Source: Roseibacillus persicicus
Lineage (GTDB): Bacteria; Verrucomicrobiota; Verrucomicrobiia; Verrucomicrobiales; Akkermansiaceae
Direction of reading: 5' to 3'
DNA length: 64,000 nt
Assembly (NCBI RefSeq): GCF_014651675.1
Contig: NZ_BMXI01000011.1
Location: 1 to 64,000 of the forward strand
The translations under genes and the position numbers were made by a program. The notes beneath the pieces were generated by a model. The model was not told where the DNA came from and made no database searches. It worked only from the letters and a program-made list of their open reading frames with translations. Positions 1 to 10,600 of this stretch are shown here, piece by piece; position 1 is the first letter of the stretch, and each line of letters opens with the position of its first letter.

Positions 1-5
1 GGAAT

Positions 6-31
6 CCTGAAGGGGGTCGTAACCCTTCAGG
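6..31. terminator. Stem-loop, possible 3' end signal of an off-window gene
   Basis: Bases 6-14 (CCTGAAGGG) pair perfectly with 23-31 (CCCTTCAGG) around an 8-base loop. No clear T-run follows on either strand, so a rho-independent terminator is only a suggestion. It may close a gene lying to the left of the window. Confidence 0.3.
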
Positions 32-55
32 CCTATCTTTAGGTGATTAAACATC

Positions 56-88
56 GGGGACATGATGGCTTTATCGCCTCATGTCCCC
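56..88. repeat. Strong stem-loop with 10-bp perfect arms
   Basis: Bases 56-65 (GGGGACATGA) are the exact reverse complement of 79-88 (TCATGTCCCC). Inside the loop GGC (67-69) can pair with GCC (76-78), extending the hairpin. There is no T-tract. It could be an mRNA 3' stabiliser, a bidirectional terminator or a dispersed palindromic repeat unit. Only one copy was noticed in this window. Confidence 0.4.
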
Positions 89-650
89 AATCTTTGATGA
101 AGAGCCCAAATGGGGTTTGCCACTTTTGGTTCCTTTGCATCTCCAGCTCGTGACCGAGGGACCAGTGGTCTTTTCGAGAGCTCTTTTTTGATGGGCAGAA
201 CACCAAAATGAGGTCCAAATGGGGCAAGGCGGCGAAAATCTTGGAATTTTTTTTGTCTGCGTGAGTGGGGAAATGACCTGCTCGTCAAGCGATTCGAGAC
301 CTTCTTGAGGGGCCGGCACTTCGTTTTGTGAGGCTCAAACCCCAACCGAGTTTTCAGTCGTTTTCATTGTAAATAGAGAGGTTTGTGTCAAAACGAGGAT
401 GAATTGCTCGCTTCGTTTTCTGAAAGATGGGAGGGAATTTGTGATTCGCAGGCGAAGAGAATCTGCTCCCGTAGGGGGGGTAGACGAGGGGCTGTTTTCG
501 GTAGCGGCCTAGGGGAACAAAAAGCAATTCTTCGAGCGTGCCCTCCAATCACAAGGGGGGAATTGCGCTACAGGGTTCACCAGATGCCGCAACGTCTGAA
601 GCTGAGCTCTAGTGGGAAGTTAGAGAGCGATTCAATACCAAACAATTAGG

Positions 651-2759
651 ATGATTATTACACGATATATCGGGTTTGCCACTTTGCTGGCGACTGCTTC
701 AGTCAACGGAGAGCTCGTAGTTTACGAAGGTTTTGACTATAACGCAGGCGACCCCATCTGGGATCTGAACGGTGGAAGTGGCTGGAATGGCGCCTGGTTG
801 GGCACGGATACCGATGCCAATGGACGTGGTATCCCTGCCGTAGGGGAGGGCTTGTCTTTTAGCCGATTGAATTCTTCGGGCGGCTCCTATGTTCGTCCGC
901 AAAGATATGGCGTGTCCGAATCTAGCCGCAGCGTCTCAGAAGAGTCTCAAGCTGCTCTTACTGCTGACGGTTCGACGATTTGGTTTAGTGTCTTGATGAA
1001 GGCCAACCCGGGTGGAAGCACCGGAGGCTATGCAGCGAACTCTCACGCGGCAATTGTCTTTGGCGACGCCAGTCTCACTACCGCGAATCCGGCGACGACT
1101 CCTCCTGCTATCGCTACGGGCGGGAATGCAGTGGGCTTGAGTTTTGACGGAGATGGAAGTGCTACAAGCGCAATCGGAATTCACGGAGTGACTTACAGTG
1201 CTGGTGTGCTGACTGCCGATTCTGTCGATGGTCGAATTGTGGTAGGGGATAGTACTGTGTTGATTGTTGGGAAAATCGAATGGGCTGAGGTGGGCTCGGA
1301 TGATGTGATGAGTCTCTATCGCGTTGCGGATGCGGCTGCCGAGTTGCCTGAGGCCTTCTCTGTGATGGCAGTCGATTTGGACCAGTCCGTGTTTGATATT
1401 GTGGCGATTGCGGGTGGGCAAACAGAGATTTTTGACGAAATCCGTATGGGGAGTTCGGTGGAAGATGTTCTGCCCCTCGATACTGTGACTCCTTTCCCGA
1501 ATCCGATGTCTTTCGCTACGGCTCCTACCGCGATCTCCGATTCTGAGATCACCATGACCGCAAGCACGGCGGTGAGTGACAATCCGGTAGAATATCTTTT
1601 CTCAAATACAACTCTCGCAACCGATAGCGGGTGGCAGGCCAGTCCGACATTTACGGGCACCGGGTTGACTCCCGATACACCCTATTCTTACACGGTTATC
1701 GCCCGGGAGACTTCAGCCTCATTGATTGAGACTGCACCGTCGAACGCGGCGACTGTGTGGACTTTCCCTGAGGTGACCGGAGATGAAATTCTCGCCACCG
1801 TCTTTGCCGGTCGGTCTGTTTCGGGAACGACTGCCACGATCACGGACTTTATTGTCAATGGAGTTCAGGACCCGGGCAGTCTGACGGTTGATTCGGTTGC
1901 AGACAGCACGATTACCGTGCTCGATCTCTTTGACTCGGCGGATGCTCAGAATCACTTCGCGCCCAGAACCAGCACCAATAGCGCGCATTGGCAAGTGGAC
2001 GTTCCTCTCGTGGTGGATGCGCAGCCCGTTGTGATGGGCAATGTCGAATTGAATGTCCGTAGCTTCAGTTCCTCGGGCGCTTGGAAGACGGTGGCCCAAG
2101 GCAATGGTCTTCAAGAGCACTACATTACGCTCGAGCTGTTTGACTCTTCCGAAGCTTCACTGGGTTCCGAACAAATTCTTGCGACGGAGAATTTCCAATA
2201 CGACTGGAAAGCGGTCTTCACCACTTTCGATGGTATTGAGTTGGCTGCGGGTGAATCTTATACCTTGAACATTTTGGTCAGCGGTCCTGACCCTGCGAAT
2301 CCGGCTAATGCGGGTAACTATGTTGGCTTGGACTCTATCCGAGTGCTGACCGAGTCTGCTTCGGGTTCGTCCTTCGCTGATTGGCAGGAGAGCTATTTCC
2401 CAGGGGAAAATGATGAGGCAATCGTTGGACCTAATGCCGATCCTGACAGTGATGGTATCGATAATTTGGCAGAATACGGTCTCAATTCGGACCCCACTGA
2501 TCCTTCCGACCAACCTGCGATTGTCGTTTCCACCGACGAAACCGAGCTCTCAATCAGCTATCCTACAGTCGCTGCCGCAACTGATATCAGCTATACAGTT
2601 GAATGGTCTACCAATCTGGAAGATTGGTTTACAGCGGGAGTTGTCGAAGTTTTGGGGCCTGACCCTGCGGTTGATTCTGATTATCCCGTAATCAAAGCGA
2701 GCCTCGCGAAAGATACCGATAAAGTGAAGTTCATGCGTGTGAGCATTGAGCAGCTTTAG
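651..2759 (+). CDS. Exported LamG-like / FN3 / TSP3-repeat surface protein
   Basis: A 702-aa secreted protein of unknown exact function. Residues 1-20 look like a signal peptide. The N-terminal part, with a VVYEGFDY motif near the mature start and Gly/Ser/Asp-rich beta sequence, resembles the concanavalin/LamG-like domain common in exported verrucomicrobial proteins. Residues about 280-370 read like a fibronectin III module, ending in a TPYSYTVIARE-type strand. Near residues 590-615 there is a thrombospondin-type-3 calcium motif (DPDSDGIDNLAEYG). The C-terminus, with a YTVEWSTNLEDW motif, is a strand-rich end often seen on Verrucomicrobia exported proteins. It is probably cell-surface or extracellular and may bind polymers. 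A terminator-like hairpin lies about 125 bases downstream. The domain assignments are by eye. Confidence 0.75.
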   Translation: MIITRYIGFATLLATASVNGELVVYEGFDYNAGDPIWDLNGGSGWNGAWLGTDTDANGRGIPAVGEGLSFSRLNSSGGSYVRPQRYGVSESSRSVSEESQAALTADGSTIWFSVLMKANPGGSTGGYAANSHAAIVFGDASLTTANPATTPPAIATGGNAVGLSFDGDGSATSAIGIHGVTYSAGVLTADSVDGRIVVGDSTVLIVGKIEWAEVGSDDVMSLYRVADAAAELPEAFSVMAVDLDQSVFDIVAIAGGQTEIFDEIRMGSSVEDVLPLDTVTPFPNPMSFATAPTAISDSEITMTASTAVSDNPVEYLFSNTTLATDSGWQASPTFTGTGLTPDTPYSYTVIARETSASLIETAPSNAATVWTFPEVTGDEILATVFAGRSVSGTTATITDFIVNGVQDPGSLTVDSVADSTITVLDLFDSADAQNHFAPRTSTNSAHWQVDVPLVVDAQPVVMGNVELNVRSFSSSGAWKTVAQGNGLQEHYITLELFDSSEASLGSEQILATENFQYDWKAVFTTFDGIELAAGESYTLNILVSGPDPANPANAGNYVGLDSIRVLTESASGSSFADWQESYFPGENDEAIVGPNADPDSDGIDNLAEYGLNSDPTDPSDQPAIVVSTDETELSISYPTVAAATDISYTVEWSTNLEDWFTAGVVEVLGPDPAVDSDYPVIKASLAKDTDKVKFMRVSIEQL

Positions 2760-3225
2760 AGATTCGATGTATATTTCGTCGAATGATTAAAATTACGGTT
2801 CTGCCCGTTGGAGATGAATCTTTTTTGTGAGTAATCGGTTTGAGGTTGCGCTAATTTTTTCTTGGTAGTTCTGGGTTTAATGATCCCTGCTTGTCTTAAT
2901 TGATGAGCAGGGATTTTTTTGGTTCTTATAACGAGTTGTTTGGTCCGATTTGGAAAAGCCTTGGGAGGTGTGGTTCTGGATTGTAACCTTTTTGTATTTA
3001 GTGGTTTGCGGCCCTATTTTCTTAAGATTTTAGAACTCCGTATTTGTTGTTTTAATATGGGGTTCTCCTAGTGATGTTGTGATTTGAAGATTGTTTGGTT
3101 TTAGTGAGTTTTTTGTCGGTTTTGGTATTTTTCCTGCTCTATAGTAATTGTCTGATTTTTGGAGGGTAGGCTGAAGAAGTGTTTTCTTCGGTAGGGTGTG
3201 TTCTGAATGATAACTTATTAATAAA
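2760..3225. other. AT-rich intergenic region
   Basis: This 466-base gap separates the exported LamG-like gene from the Verru_Chthon gene. It is visibly richer in A+T than its surroundings. It holds one convincing terminator (2883-2920) and a second imperfect hairpin (arms 3171-3178 and 3184-3191) shortly before the next start. The promoter of the downstream gene probably lies between these, but no element stands out. Confidence 0.5.
2883..2920 (+). terminator. Rho-independent terminator
   Basis: ATCCCTGCT (2883-2891) pairs perfectly with AGCAGGGAT (2906-2914). A run of seven T residues follows (2914-2920). It is positioned to end transcription of the exported protein gene that stops at 2759. 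Confidence 0.75.
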
Positions 3226-6200
3226 ATGACTATCCGAGTATCACGAAGATTGAGTGTGGCTGTTGAGCCGGGTTTTACACTGGTAGCTACCATTTTATGT
3301 TTGATGTTGTTGGCCTTGATCGCAGTGGGAATGTTGAGTCTGTCAACCATCACATTGCGAGCCGCGACTCAAGACCTGGCGCTTGCCGAGGCTCGTGCCA
3401 ATGCCCGGCTGGCCTTGACTTTGGCATTGGGCGAACTTCAAAAGGAAATGGGACCAGACATGCGGGTCAGTGCAGAATCCTCTTTGTTCGACAAGGACGT
3501 GCAGACTTCCTCGATTGATGGGCTTTCCCAATCTCGTTGGCTGGCGAGCTATGATTCTTGGGGAAACTGGTTGAATGCGGAATACACCAGGCCGGGAGAA
3601 AACAACTCGTTGAGGATTCAGGAGACATACGAGCCTCAGAGAAGCAATATGTTTCGCCGCTGGTTGCTTTCGCTACCGGATGATATGAAGGAAGATGTCG
3701 ATCTTCCTCTTTCGTCATTGGACTGGAGTGATGAAGACTCGGTGGTTCTCGTGGGGGAGGGAAGTTTGGGTGATTCGGCAATCGCGCATCCTGATCGGGT
3801 TACTCGTGCACGGTTGTTGGAGGTGGGAGAGACGGGTCGTCAGGCATGGTGGATTGGGGCAGAGAATCAGAAGGCGAAGTTCACTCTGGCGGCTCAGGCG
3901 AGAGACTTGGCCGAGGATGCATGGGAAAGTGCGCAGGGTGGAACAGCTGAAGTGGCAGTGGGTACCCTTGAAGGATTTGATCACTTGGAAGAAGAGCCGG
4001 AGCTCAGTTCCAAGCTGGTTTCGCAAGCTTCTCTGGACTTGGCCGGAGTGGAGAGAGAGGTGGTGAAAGAGCATTTCTTCGACCTGACTGCCCATAGTGA
4101 GGGCGTGGTCGCAAGTGTGAGAACGGGCCACCTGAAGAAAGATCTAAGCTTGCTCTTGGAATCGTCGACCATGCCGGAGCCCTATGATTTCTCTCCTTCC
4201 CGAGATACCCGGGAGCCGTCCATTCGTCCCATGAGTTCGGATCTGGAGGGTAAGAATCCAAAAATACCGAATCGTCATTTCGCCTCGTGGACCAATATGC
4301 GGCACTTCTATCGCATGTATCGGAGCGATAGTGATGCGACAGTCTCGCCCGGTGGAGGGGGAGGCAGTCTGGAATGGACGGGGGCGAAGCCGTCGACCGA
4401 GGTGGTGACGACCAATAGTATATCACGGAGCACGGTGACCTGGGATGGCTCGAACAACTATTGGAGAGTGCCGATTTTGGCCAAAGTGACTTTCATCTAT
4501 AGTCTGCAGTCAGAGCCGTCCCAAACGCGGGGCAAGTATGACTGCTACTTGGTATACAGTCCAATCTTCACGTTTTGGAATCCTTATAACGTGGATCTGG
4601 AAATTCCGGATAGCACGCTGGGAATGCTGACCGCGGCGTATAAGATCCTGCCCTACGAAGGGAATTTCTTTCTAGGGAGCACCCTGACGCCATCGGCGTC
4701 GGGGAACACGACCTTCACGTCCACGGTGGAAGACAAGTCCTATGTCCGGTCATCGAACGGTAGGGATATCGTCTTCAAGCCGGGGGAGATTCGGTTGTTC
4801 TCACACAAAGGCTTGTTTAGTTCCCGGCAGGATCCCGGTCTCTTCGAGGGCTTCGACCCACAGGCGATAGGTGGCACCCGCACCCTTTTTGGCAGTTACA
4901 GTGCTTCTGATTTGCCGGGGGTTTCGCTGACTTTTGCGCATTCTCATGCGGGTGGGAATGTCAACTGGGGGAATACGCCCGGGTCGCTCTGTCATTCTCC
5001 TTATTGGGGGAATGATACCGACAAGATGCCGACTATGTATCAGCACGATTGGTTTCAGGTCGGTCAGACGCTGACCCCCATCACCCCGGATCCCGTCCTG
5101 TTGCGGGGATCGATTGCTTCCAGACCAGATAATCTGGCTGGCTGGGTCTTCTCGGACTCGGAGCCAGTTCCTTTTGCCTACGCTCAACTTGTTCTGAAGG
5201 GCCTTTCTGAATTTGAGTATGAGAGCATTGAGTGGGAATCGGATTGGCGTTCCCGAAATTGGATCCAGGCCCCACCATTCTACTTTGGTAGCGCACAATA
5301 TATTTCGGAGGACCCAACGATCGCCCATACGCAGCGCCTTGATAACCCTTACGTAATGAACTTCGGCCCCATGTCGATGGCCGAGATGCCCAAGGTTGTC
5401 CCGCATTTGGGCGGACTGGGTTTTCTCGGGTCTGGAGCGAGCCCCTATGAAAAAGTCACGGCAGTTCCCGCGCTCGAACTACCCACCGCGCCAGTGGGAA
5501 GTCTGGCGGGCTTTTCCAATATGCGAATCAACCCGGGTTGGCTGAAACTCGGCGAATACGGGTCACACTTGATTCAGAAGGAGCAGCGCCCCTTCGCGGC
5601 CAAATCTTCTCTCTATAGTGCTGAGTGCAAAACGGTCGCCTATCAAAGCGGAATCACCGGACCTGGGATTGGCAACTCCTTCGTCCATCCTATGATTCCC
5701 CGTCAGGACGTGTATCAGTTTTTCGACAACTCGAAGAGTCAGGATCCGAAGGTGAGAACGAATTGGAGCAATACCGAGACTGTCGACAACAAGGTTTTCA
5801 ATGACTACTGGGATCACACCTTCTTGCTCAACGATGCCCTTTGGGACGACTACTTTGTTTCTTCACTCGCCGATCAAACTCGGCCTGGCGCCAGTGCTGC
5901 CAAGAGCTTGCAGGAGAATATCGATTCTCTGGTGGAGGGAGACTCGCTAGCGAACAGTCGTCTACTCTATCGACCCTCAGAGTTGGCTCCAGATGATGAG
6001 GTCAAAAAGGATTTTGCCGATGCTGAAGGCTACCTCTTGGCAGCCAAGCATTTGATGATTGATGGCATGTTCAACGTGAACAGCACCTCGGTCCCTGCTT
6101 GGAAGGCGCTCTTTATGGGGATTCGGGAACGGAAGCTGATTAAGCGGGAGAATGGAGGCTTGGGTGAGGTCGCGTTGCCCCAGGGGAAAGAGATCGCAAT

Positions 6201-6909
6201 TTCCCGATTCAATACCCCGACGACCGGGCAAGAAATGGATGATCCAGAAACCGGTGTTGCGCGGAGTGATGGAAACCAAGCCTGGAGCGGAGTGAGATTC
6301 TTGGATGATGAGCAGTTGGAGCGCTTGGCTCAAGAGTGTGTCAAGCAGGTCAAGCTGCGTGGGCCTTTCCTCAATCTCTCCGAGTTCATCAACCGGCGGC
6401 TCTCGAACGATGAGCTGGGGACTATGGGGGCGCTCCAGAGTGCGATTGACTATGACGACCACAATCCCGATTCGAATTCGATCAATTATCGCTTTAAAAA
6501 TGGACCGGGCTTTATGATTACGGAAAGTGACTTGGGTCAGCATTCATTCAAGACTCCGGAAGCGGCCGAGGGTTCCCGCTTTGCTGGAATTCCCGGCTAT
6601 GTGATCCAGTCCGACATCTTGAAACCAATTGGCAACACCCTCACTGTTAGAGATGACACCTTCCGCATTCGTGCCTACGGAGAAACTTTGGCTGCCAACG
6701 GAACGGTAGTTGCCCGTGCCTGGTGCGAGGCTATTGTGCAGCGCATCCCCGAGTATGTGGACAGCAGTGATGACCCAGAGGTCGCCGCCCGTGTACTAGA
6801 TGGGAACAACGACTTTGAAGACAACGGGGAGCTCTCTGAAATCAATCGGAGCCTGGGCCGAAAATTCGAAATCAGGAGTTTTCGCTGGCTCCAGAAAGAG
6901 GACGTTTAA
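3226..6909 (+). CDS. Verru_Chthon cassette protein A-like, prepilin-type N-terminus
   Basis: A 1227-aa protein matching what I know of the Verru_Chthon cassette protein A family, which is restricted to Verrucomicrobia and relatives and functionally uncharacterised. The N-terminus has basic residues, then P-G-F-T-L (15-19) and a hydrophobic helix to about residue 40, like a type IV prepilin processing site, although the usual Glu at position +5 is Ala. A family-typical helix rich in EARANARLALTLALGELQ follows. The long remainder is probably extracytoplasmic. In other genomes this protein sits with smaller prepilin-like partners (B, C, D); none is recognisable here. The next gene starts 8 bases downstream, so the two are probably co-transcribed. 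ATG at 3226 has no evident Shine-Dalgarno. Confidence 0.8.
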   Translation: MTIRVSRRLSVAVEPGFTLVATILCLMLLALIAVGMLSLSTITLRAATQDLALAEARANARLALTLALGELQKEMGPDMRVSAESSLFDKDVQTSSIDGLSQSRWLASYDSWGNWLNAEYTRPGENNSLRIQETYEPQRSNMFRRWLLSLPDDMKEDVDLPLSSLDWSDEDSVVLVGEGSLGDSAIAHPDRVTRARLLEVGETGRQAWWIGAENQKAKFTLAAQARDLAEDAWESAQGGTAEVAVGTLEGFDHLEEEPELSSKLVSQASLDLAGVEREVVKEHFFDLTAHSEGVVASVRTGHLKKDLSLLLESSTMPEPYDFSPSRDTREPSIRPMSSDLEGKNPKIPNRHFASWTNMRHFYRMYRSDSDATVSPGGGGGSLEWTGAKPSTEVVTTNSISRSTVTWDGSNNYWRVPILAKVTFIYSLQSEPSQTRGKYDCYLVYSPIFTFWNPYNVDLEIPDSTLGMLTAAYKILPYEGNFFLGSTLTPSASGNTTFTSTVEDKSYVRSSNGRDIVFKPGEIRLFSHKGLFSSRQDPGLFEGFDPQAIGGTRTLFGSYSASDLPGVSLTFAHSHAGGNVNWGNTPGSLCHSPYWGNDTDKMPTMYQHDWFQVGQTLTPITPDPVLLRGSIASRPDNLAGWVFSDSEPVPFAYAQLVLKGLSEFEYESIEWESDWRSRNWIQAPPFYFGSAQYISEDPTIAHTQRLDNPYVMNFGPMSMAEMPKVVPHLGGLGFLGSGASPYEKVTAVPALELPTAPVGSLAGFSNMRINPGWLKLGEYGSHLIQKEQRPFAAKSSLYSAECKTVAYQSGITGPGIGNSFVHPMIPRQDVYQFFDNSKSQDPKVRTNWSNTETVDNKVFNDYWDHTFLLNDALWDDYFVSSLADQTRPGASAAKSLQENIDSLVEGDSLANSRLLYRPSELAPDDEVKKDFADAEGYLLAAKHLMIDGMFNVNSTSVPAWKALFMGIRERKLIKRENGGLGEVALPQGKEIAISRFNTPTTGQEMDDPETGVARSDGNQAWSGVRFLDDEQLERLAQECVKQVKLRGPFLNLSEFINRRLSNDELGTMGALQSAIDYDDHNPDSNSINYRFKNGPGFMITESDLGQHSFKTPEAAEGSRFAGIPGYVIQSDILKPIGNTLTVRDDTFRIRAYGETLAANGTVVARAWCEAIVQRIPEYVDSSDDPEVAARVLDGNNDFEDNGELSEINRSLGRKFEIRSFRWLQKEDV

Positions 6910-6917
6910 TTGAAATT

Positions 6918-7646
6918 ATGAAGAAATCATTGCACAAGCTTTTGCTCAAATCGCTTCTCCTTTTCCTAGTCGCGAGCGGAACTTCATTCGGGCAGGAAGA
7001 GGGCGCTTCGGACAAGCCCGCGGGACGCCTTGCTTGGTTCGTAGCCACACAAATCCCAGATAAGTTGGAGAACCCCGTCAAGGTGATGAGTGGCAGTAAA
7101 ATTACGGATACTCTTCTTTCGAAACGGGCGGTGAGCGCGCCGGTCAAATTTGGACAAGACGGTATTATCAAAGTGGTCAAGGCTGCCCCCGACCCCGAGG
7201 ACTCGGAGAAAACTATCTACCTGACTCTGGCCCAAGCTCGCATCCCTGATGGTATGACGAAAGCACTCGTGATCTTGACCCCTCGCGCCAAAAAGAAGGG
7301 GGAGGAGATCTTTCACTGCCTCGTACAGGATTTGGCCAAGTTCAATGGAGGTGACTCCCTCTATTTGAATCTGAGCCAACTCGACGTTGCCGTGCAGTTG
7401 GGTGACAAAAAGCTGGCTCTCAAGCCGGGGACGAGAAAGGTCTTTGTGCCGCCATCCTTGGCGAAGTCGACGAGCGTTCCTGTGAGCTATCACTACTATC
7501 ATCCGGTGCAGGAGAAGTGGAAGCTATTGAGCGCATCGACCATCGTCATGAGACCCACCCGGAGAGAGATCTGCATTTTCAGCTGGGACCCTCGTTACGA
7601 GCGGGTCGACTACCACGGGGTCACTTTTCCTATTCAGGTTCAGTGA
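6918..7646 (+). CDS. Exported protein of unknown function
   Basis: A 242-aa protein that I do not recognise. Residues 1-25 form a signal peptide (basic KK start, then a leucine-rich core, then SFGQ). The mature part is mixed alpha/beta with no enzymatic motif I can name. It contains several VKV/VPV strands and no cysteine pair pattern. It follows the Verru_Chthon A gene by 8 bases, which suggests a shared transcript and a role with that prepilin-like protein, for example as a periplasmic accessory. The 3' end faces the sulfatase gene with a 45-base gap and no clear terminator. Confidence 0.65.
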   Translation: MKKSLHKLLLKSLLLFLVASGTSFGQEEGASDKPAGRLAWFVATQIPDKLENPVKVMSGSKITDTLLSKRAVSAPVKFGQDGIIKVVKAAPDPEDSEKTIYLTLAQARIPDGMTKALVILTPRAKKKGEEIFHCLVQDLAKFNGGDSLYLNLSQLDVAVQLGDKKLALKPGTRKVFVPPSLAKSTSVPVSYHYYHPVQEKWKLLSASTIVMRPTRREICIFSWDPRYERVDYHGVTFPIQVQ

Positions 7647-7691
7647 GAAGAAAGAGCGCTAGGGCGAGGATGAAGTGGGGAAACGTGCTTG

Positions 7692-10600
7692 CTAGTTGCC
7701 CCAGTGAAGTCTGAGGCGGTAGAAGAGATATTCGGGCAAGGGCTGGTTTGGCTCGAGAGTGATCTTTTCAAAGTCGTCGCCAAGTTCGCTCTCTGGTGAG
7801 GGAATGGCTTCCTGATAGAAATCAGGAAAGGGAGTCCAATCGACTAGATTTTCTGAAAGTTGAAGCTCAAAGCCGAGGCCGGCGTCGACCACGCGATGGA
7901 ATGAGAGATCGAAAAGCTGATTGCCATTCTTGTCCAGCGAAAGGCCAGGAAAGTTGCCAGGGCGAACGGGGTCTCCGCCTAGGGCCCATTCTAACAAATT
8001 AGATACTCCGTCTTGATCGAAATCACCGTCTCCGGTTTGATTGAGATCTCCAAAGACCTCCAGTTCGTAGTCGTCATTGAGCTGGTCGCCGTCGGAGTCC
8101 TTGTTCTCCACCGGAACATAGGTCACCAGAAGCTGGAGGGATTCGTCTTCGGGAGTGCCGGGTAAATCGTTCTCCGCGAAGGCCGCACCGACGAACGCTT
8201 GTGAAGAGAAGGAGATCTTCATCCCGTAGTTTGGCGTGATTTCGCTCTGCCAGGATTGGGCCATCGCAGTCAGCTGGCCATCGGGATCGAAGCCGTTCTC
8301 ATCTCCCGCCCCTCCCGGTGTTCCGCTGTAGAACCCCGAGGCGGTTACTGCTGTTCCAAAGTCGCTATTGTTTCCGAAGATGAACTCATCAGTGGTTGGT
8401 GTTCCTTGGAAGAGGGGATAGCTGCCCGCTTCGGGACTCCAGTCGCTGGTGACACGCCCCAATTGGAGGGCGTCGCTGTGGAGCTCATTGAGCCTGTTAG
8501 TTTGATAGATTCGCAGACGGGCTTCGGTGATGAGACCGGGGATTTCGCTCAGGTCAAACTTCAGAAAGAGGGCGGTGCGGGTGTTCTGCTGGCTACCGCC
8601 CGAAGCACGCTCGCGCACGTAGAGTTCGCCCGAATCGGTCCAGCTTCCTTGCACTGCGGGATCGTTTGCATTCCCCGTCGAACCAGCTTGTTGCAGCACG
8701 GATGGACTGAGGGAAATAGTAACGGGGGCACCCAGGCTGAGGGTCGATTCGGCCACCCGCGGATTGGAAAATCCCGCCAGCTCCTCTTCATCATTGACTC
8801 CGTCGCCATCGGTATCGACTGCAATGGGATTGGTGTGCCAGATCAGAACTTCGTCCCCGTCGGCCAAGCCATCGGCATCGGAGTGGGGATTGGCGGGCAA
8901 GGAATTGTAGACGAGCACCTCGCAGCCGTCCGATAGTCTGTCGTCATCGGTATCGGCATCGAATAAGCTGGCTCCGTTTTCAAATTCCTGCCGATTGTTG
9001 AGACCATCAGAGTCGAAGTCCTCCAAAGCATCTGCCGGATCTGCTCGATCGAGTCCGGGATTTTCGTTCTCGAAGTAATTGGGTAGACCGTCTTGATCGG
9101 TGTCGATCGGCGGCACCATGCTGTCGCCATCCGTTCCGTAGGTGGTGTTGCCGCGAATCTCGTTGAGCAACTGATAGAGTTCCTGCTCTTTGGCCAAAAT
9201 CGCGGGATCGGTCGAGGGGAGAAGGTTGTTGTCCTCGCCCACATCGCTCGAAAGGTTAAAGAGTTGGCGGGGAGTTCCAAAGATGATCCCGGCCGAGTCT
9301 GCTGCGGTGATTTCGTTGTTAGAGGAATCATAGGAAAGGGCACCATTGCCACCCGTGCCGTCGAGAAGCTTCCAGATTCCATCCTTGTCCTTAATGGCCA
9401 GCTGCCCGTTGTAGGCATGCTGAATCGTGGCCGGCCGTCGCGCAGCCGGCATGGGGTCGCCTGTTAGAACGGGGAGAAAACTTTCTGCGTCCGGTGCTTC
9501 TCCGGGGGAGAGGTCGTAGTTCAGATACTCCGCCATGGTGGCGAAAAAATCACCCTGCCAACAGGGATGATCGGAGGTTGAACCGGGGCTGGTCTTTCCG
9601 GGCCACCGGATGATGAAGGGCACGCGGGTTCCGCCTTCCCAGTTGTCGAGCTTCAGTCCGCGGAAGGGACCATTGCCGTCGTGGTTCGAGTTGAGGCCTT
9701 GCCGCATGGCATTCTTCTCCACGCCATTGTCGCTGCTCATGAAGACGATGGTGCTGTCCACCAGGCTGTCATCAGTCGCGGGGTCACCGTCCGGGTCCTC
9801 CAAGGCATCCAAAATTACTCCCGCATAGTGATCGGATTGGGCCAGGTAGTCTCCGTAGGCGAAGGGAGTTGTTCCGCTGAATTGACTTTGCACCGCCCAA
9901 GGAAGGTGAGGAGAAGGGAAGGGGACGTAGATGAAAAAGGGCTCTCCATCAGCTGCCCGATCCTTCAGCAAGTCGGCCACTTTGGCGGCTTGCACCTGAA
10001 GGTAGTCAGAGACCACAAAAGTGGGGTCGTAGGCGCCATCACGCACGTTGTTCACTGCTCCAATGGGCTCGCCTTCCTGATAGTCGGAGTTGGTAGCGGG
10101 AGTGGCTTGGGAGAAATCGACGTTCCTGCCAACCACTAGGCCGCCTTTGGAAAGCATGGTCTCATTTTCGATCCATGCATAGGGAGGCATGTCGAGGGAG
10201 GCCGAGGTCCCGAAGAAGTAGTCAAAGCCGGTGCTGCTCGGGGTTCGGGTGAGTGGTTTGGAAAAGTCGATTTCATCATCGCTGGCGGAGGTCAGGTTAG
10301 TCCCCAAAACATCGGCATCATTTCCCAGGTCCACCTCCGTGCCAGTCGGGCTGTAGAACTGCATGCCAATGTGCCACTTTCCCACCATCGCGGTCTTGTA
10401 GCCCAAGGACTGGAACATCTTGCCAATCGTCAGCCGATCTTGCGCGATGAGGGGCTTGGAGTATCCCCCGATGACGCGAGTCTTCAAGGAGGTGCGCCAG
10501 CAGTAGCGTCCCGTCAGGAGCGCGTAGCGCGAGGGGGTGCAGACCGCGTCGGCGGAGTGGCCGGCGGTGAAGCTCATCCCGCTTGCCGCCAAAGCATCCA

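Larger units (their letters stand above)
1..650. other. Left-edge stretch without a recognisable gene
   Basis: Apart from two stem-loops in the first 90 bases I see no gene here. Short open frames on both strands give low-complexity translations with no recognisable motif. The possible plus-strand frame at 383-649 begins with TTG and looks like chance. The segment just before 651 presumably carries the promoter of the exported protein gene, but I cannot point to a clear -35/-10 pair. Confidence 0.5.

Noticed and set aside
383-649. 88-codon plus-strand frame before the first exported protein gene
   Set aside because: It starts with TTG, has a composition unlike the genes around it, and its translation has no domain or signal. 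It is probably chance.
8256-8936. Long antisense frame over the sulfatase gene
   Set aside because: It is the complement of a strongly motif-supported gene. Its open state is explained by the codon bias and repeats of the sulfatase.
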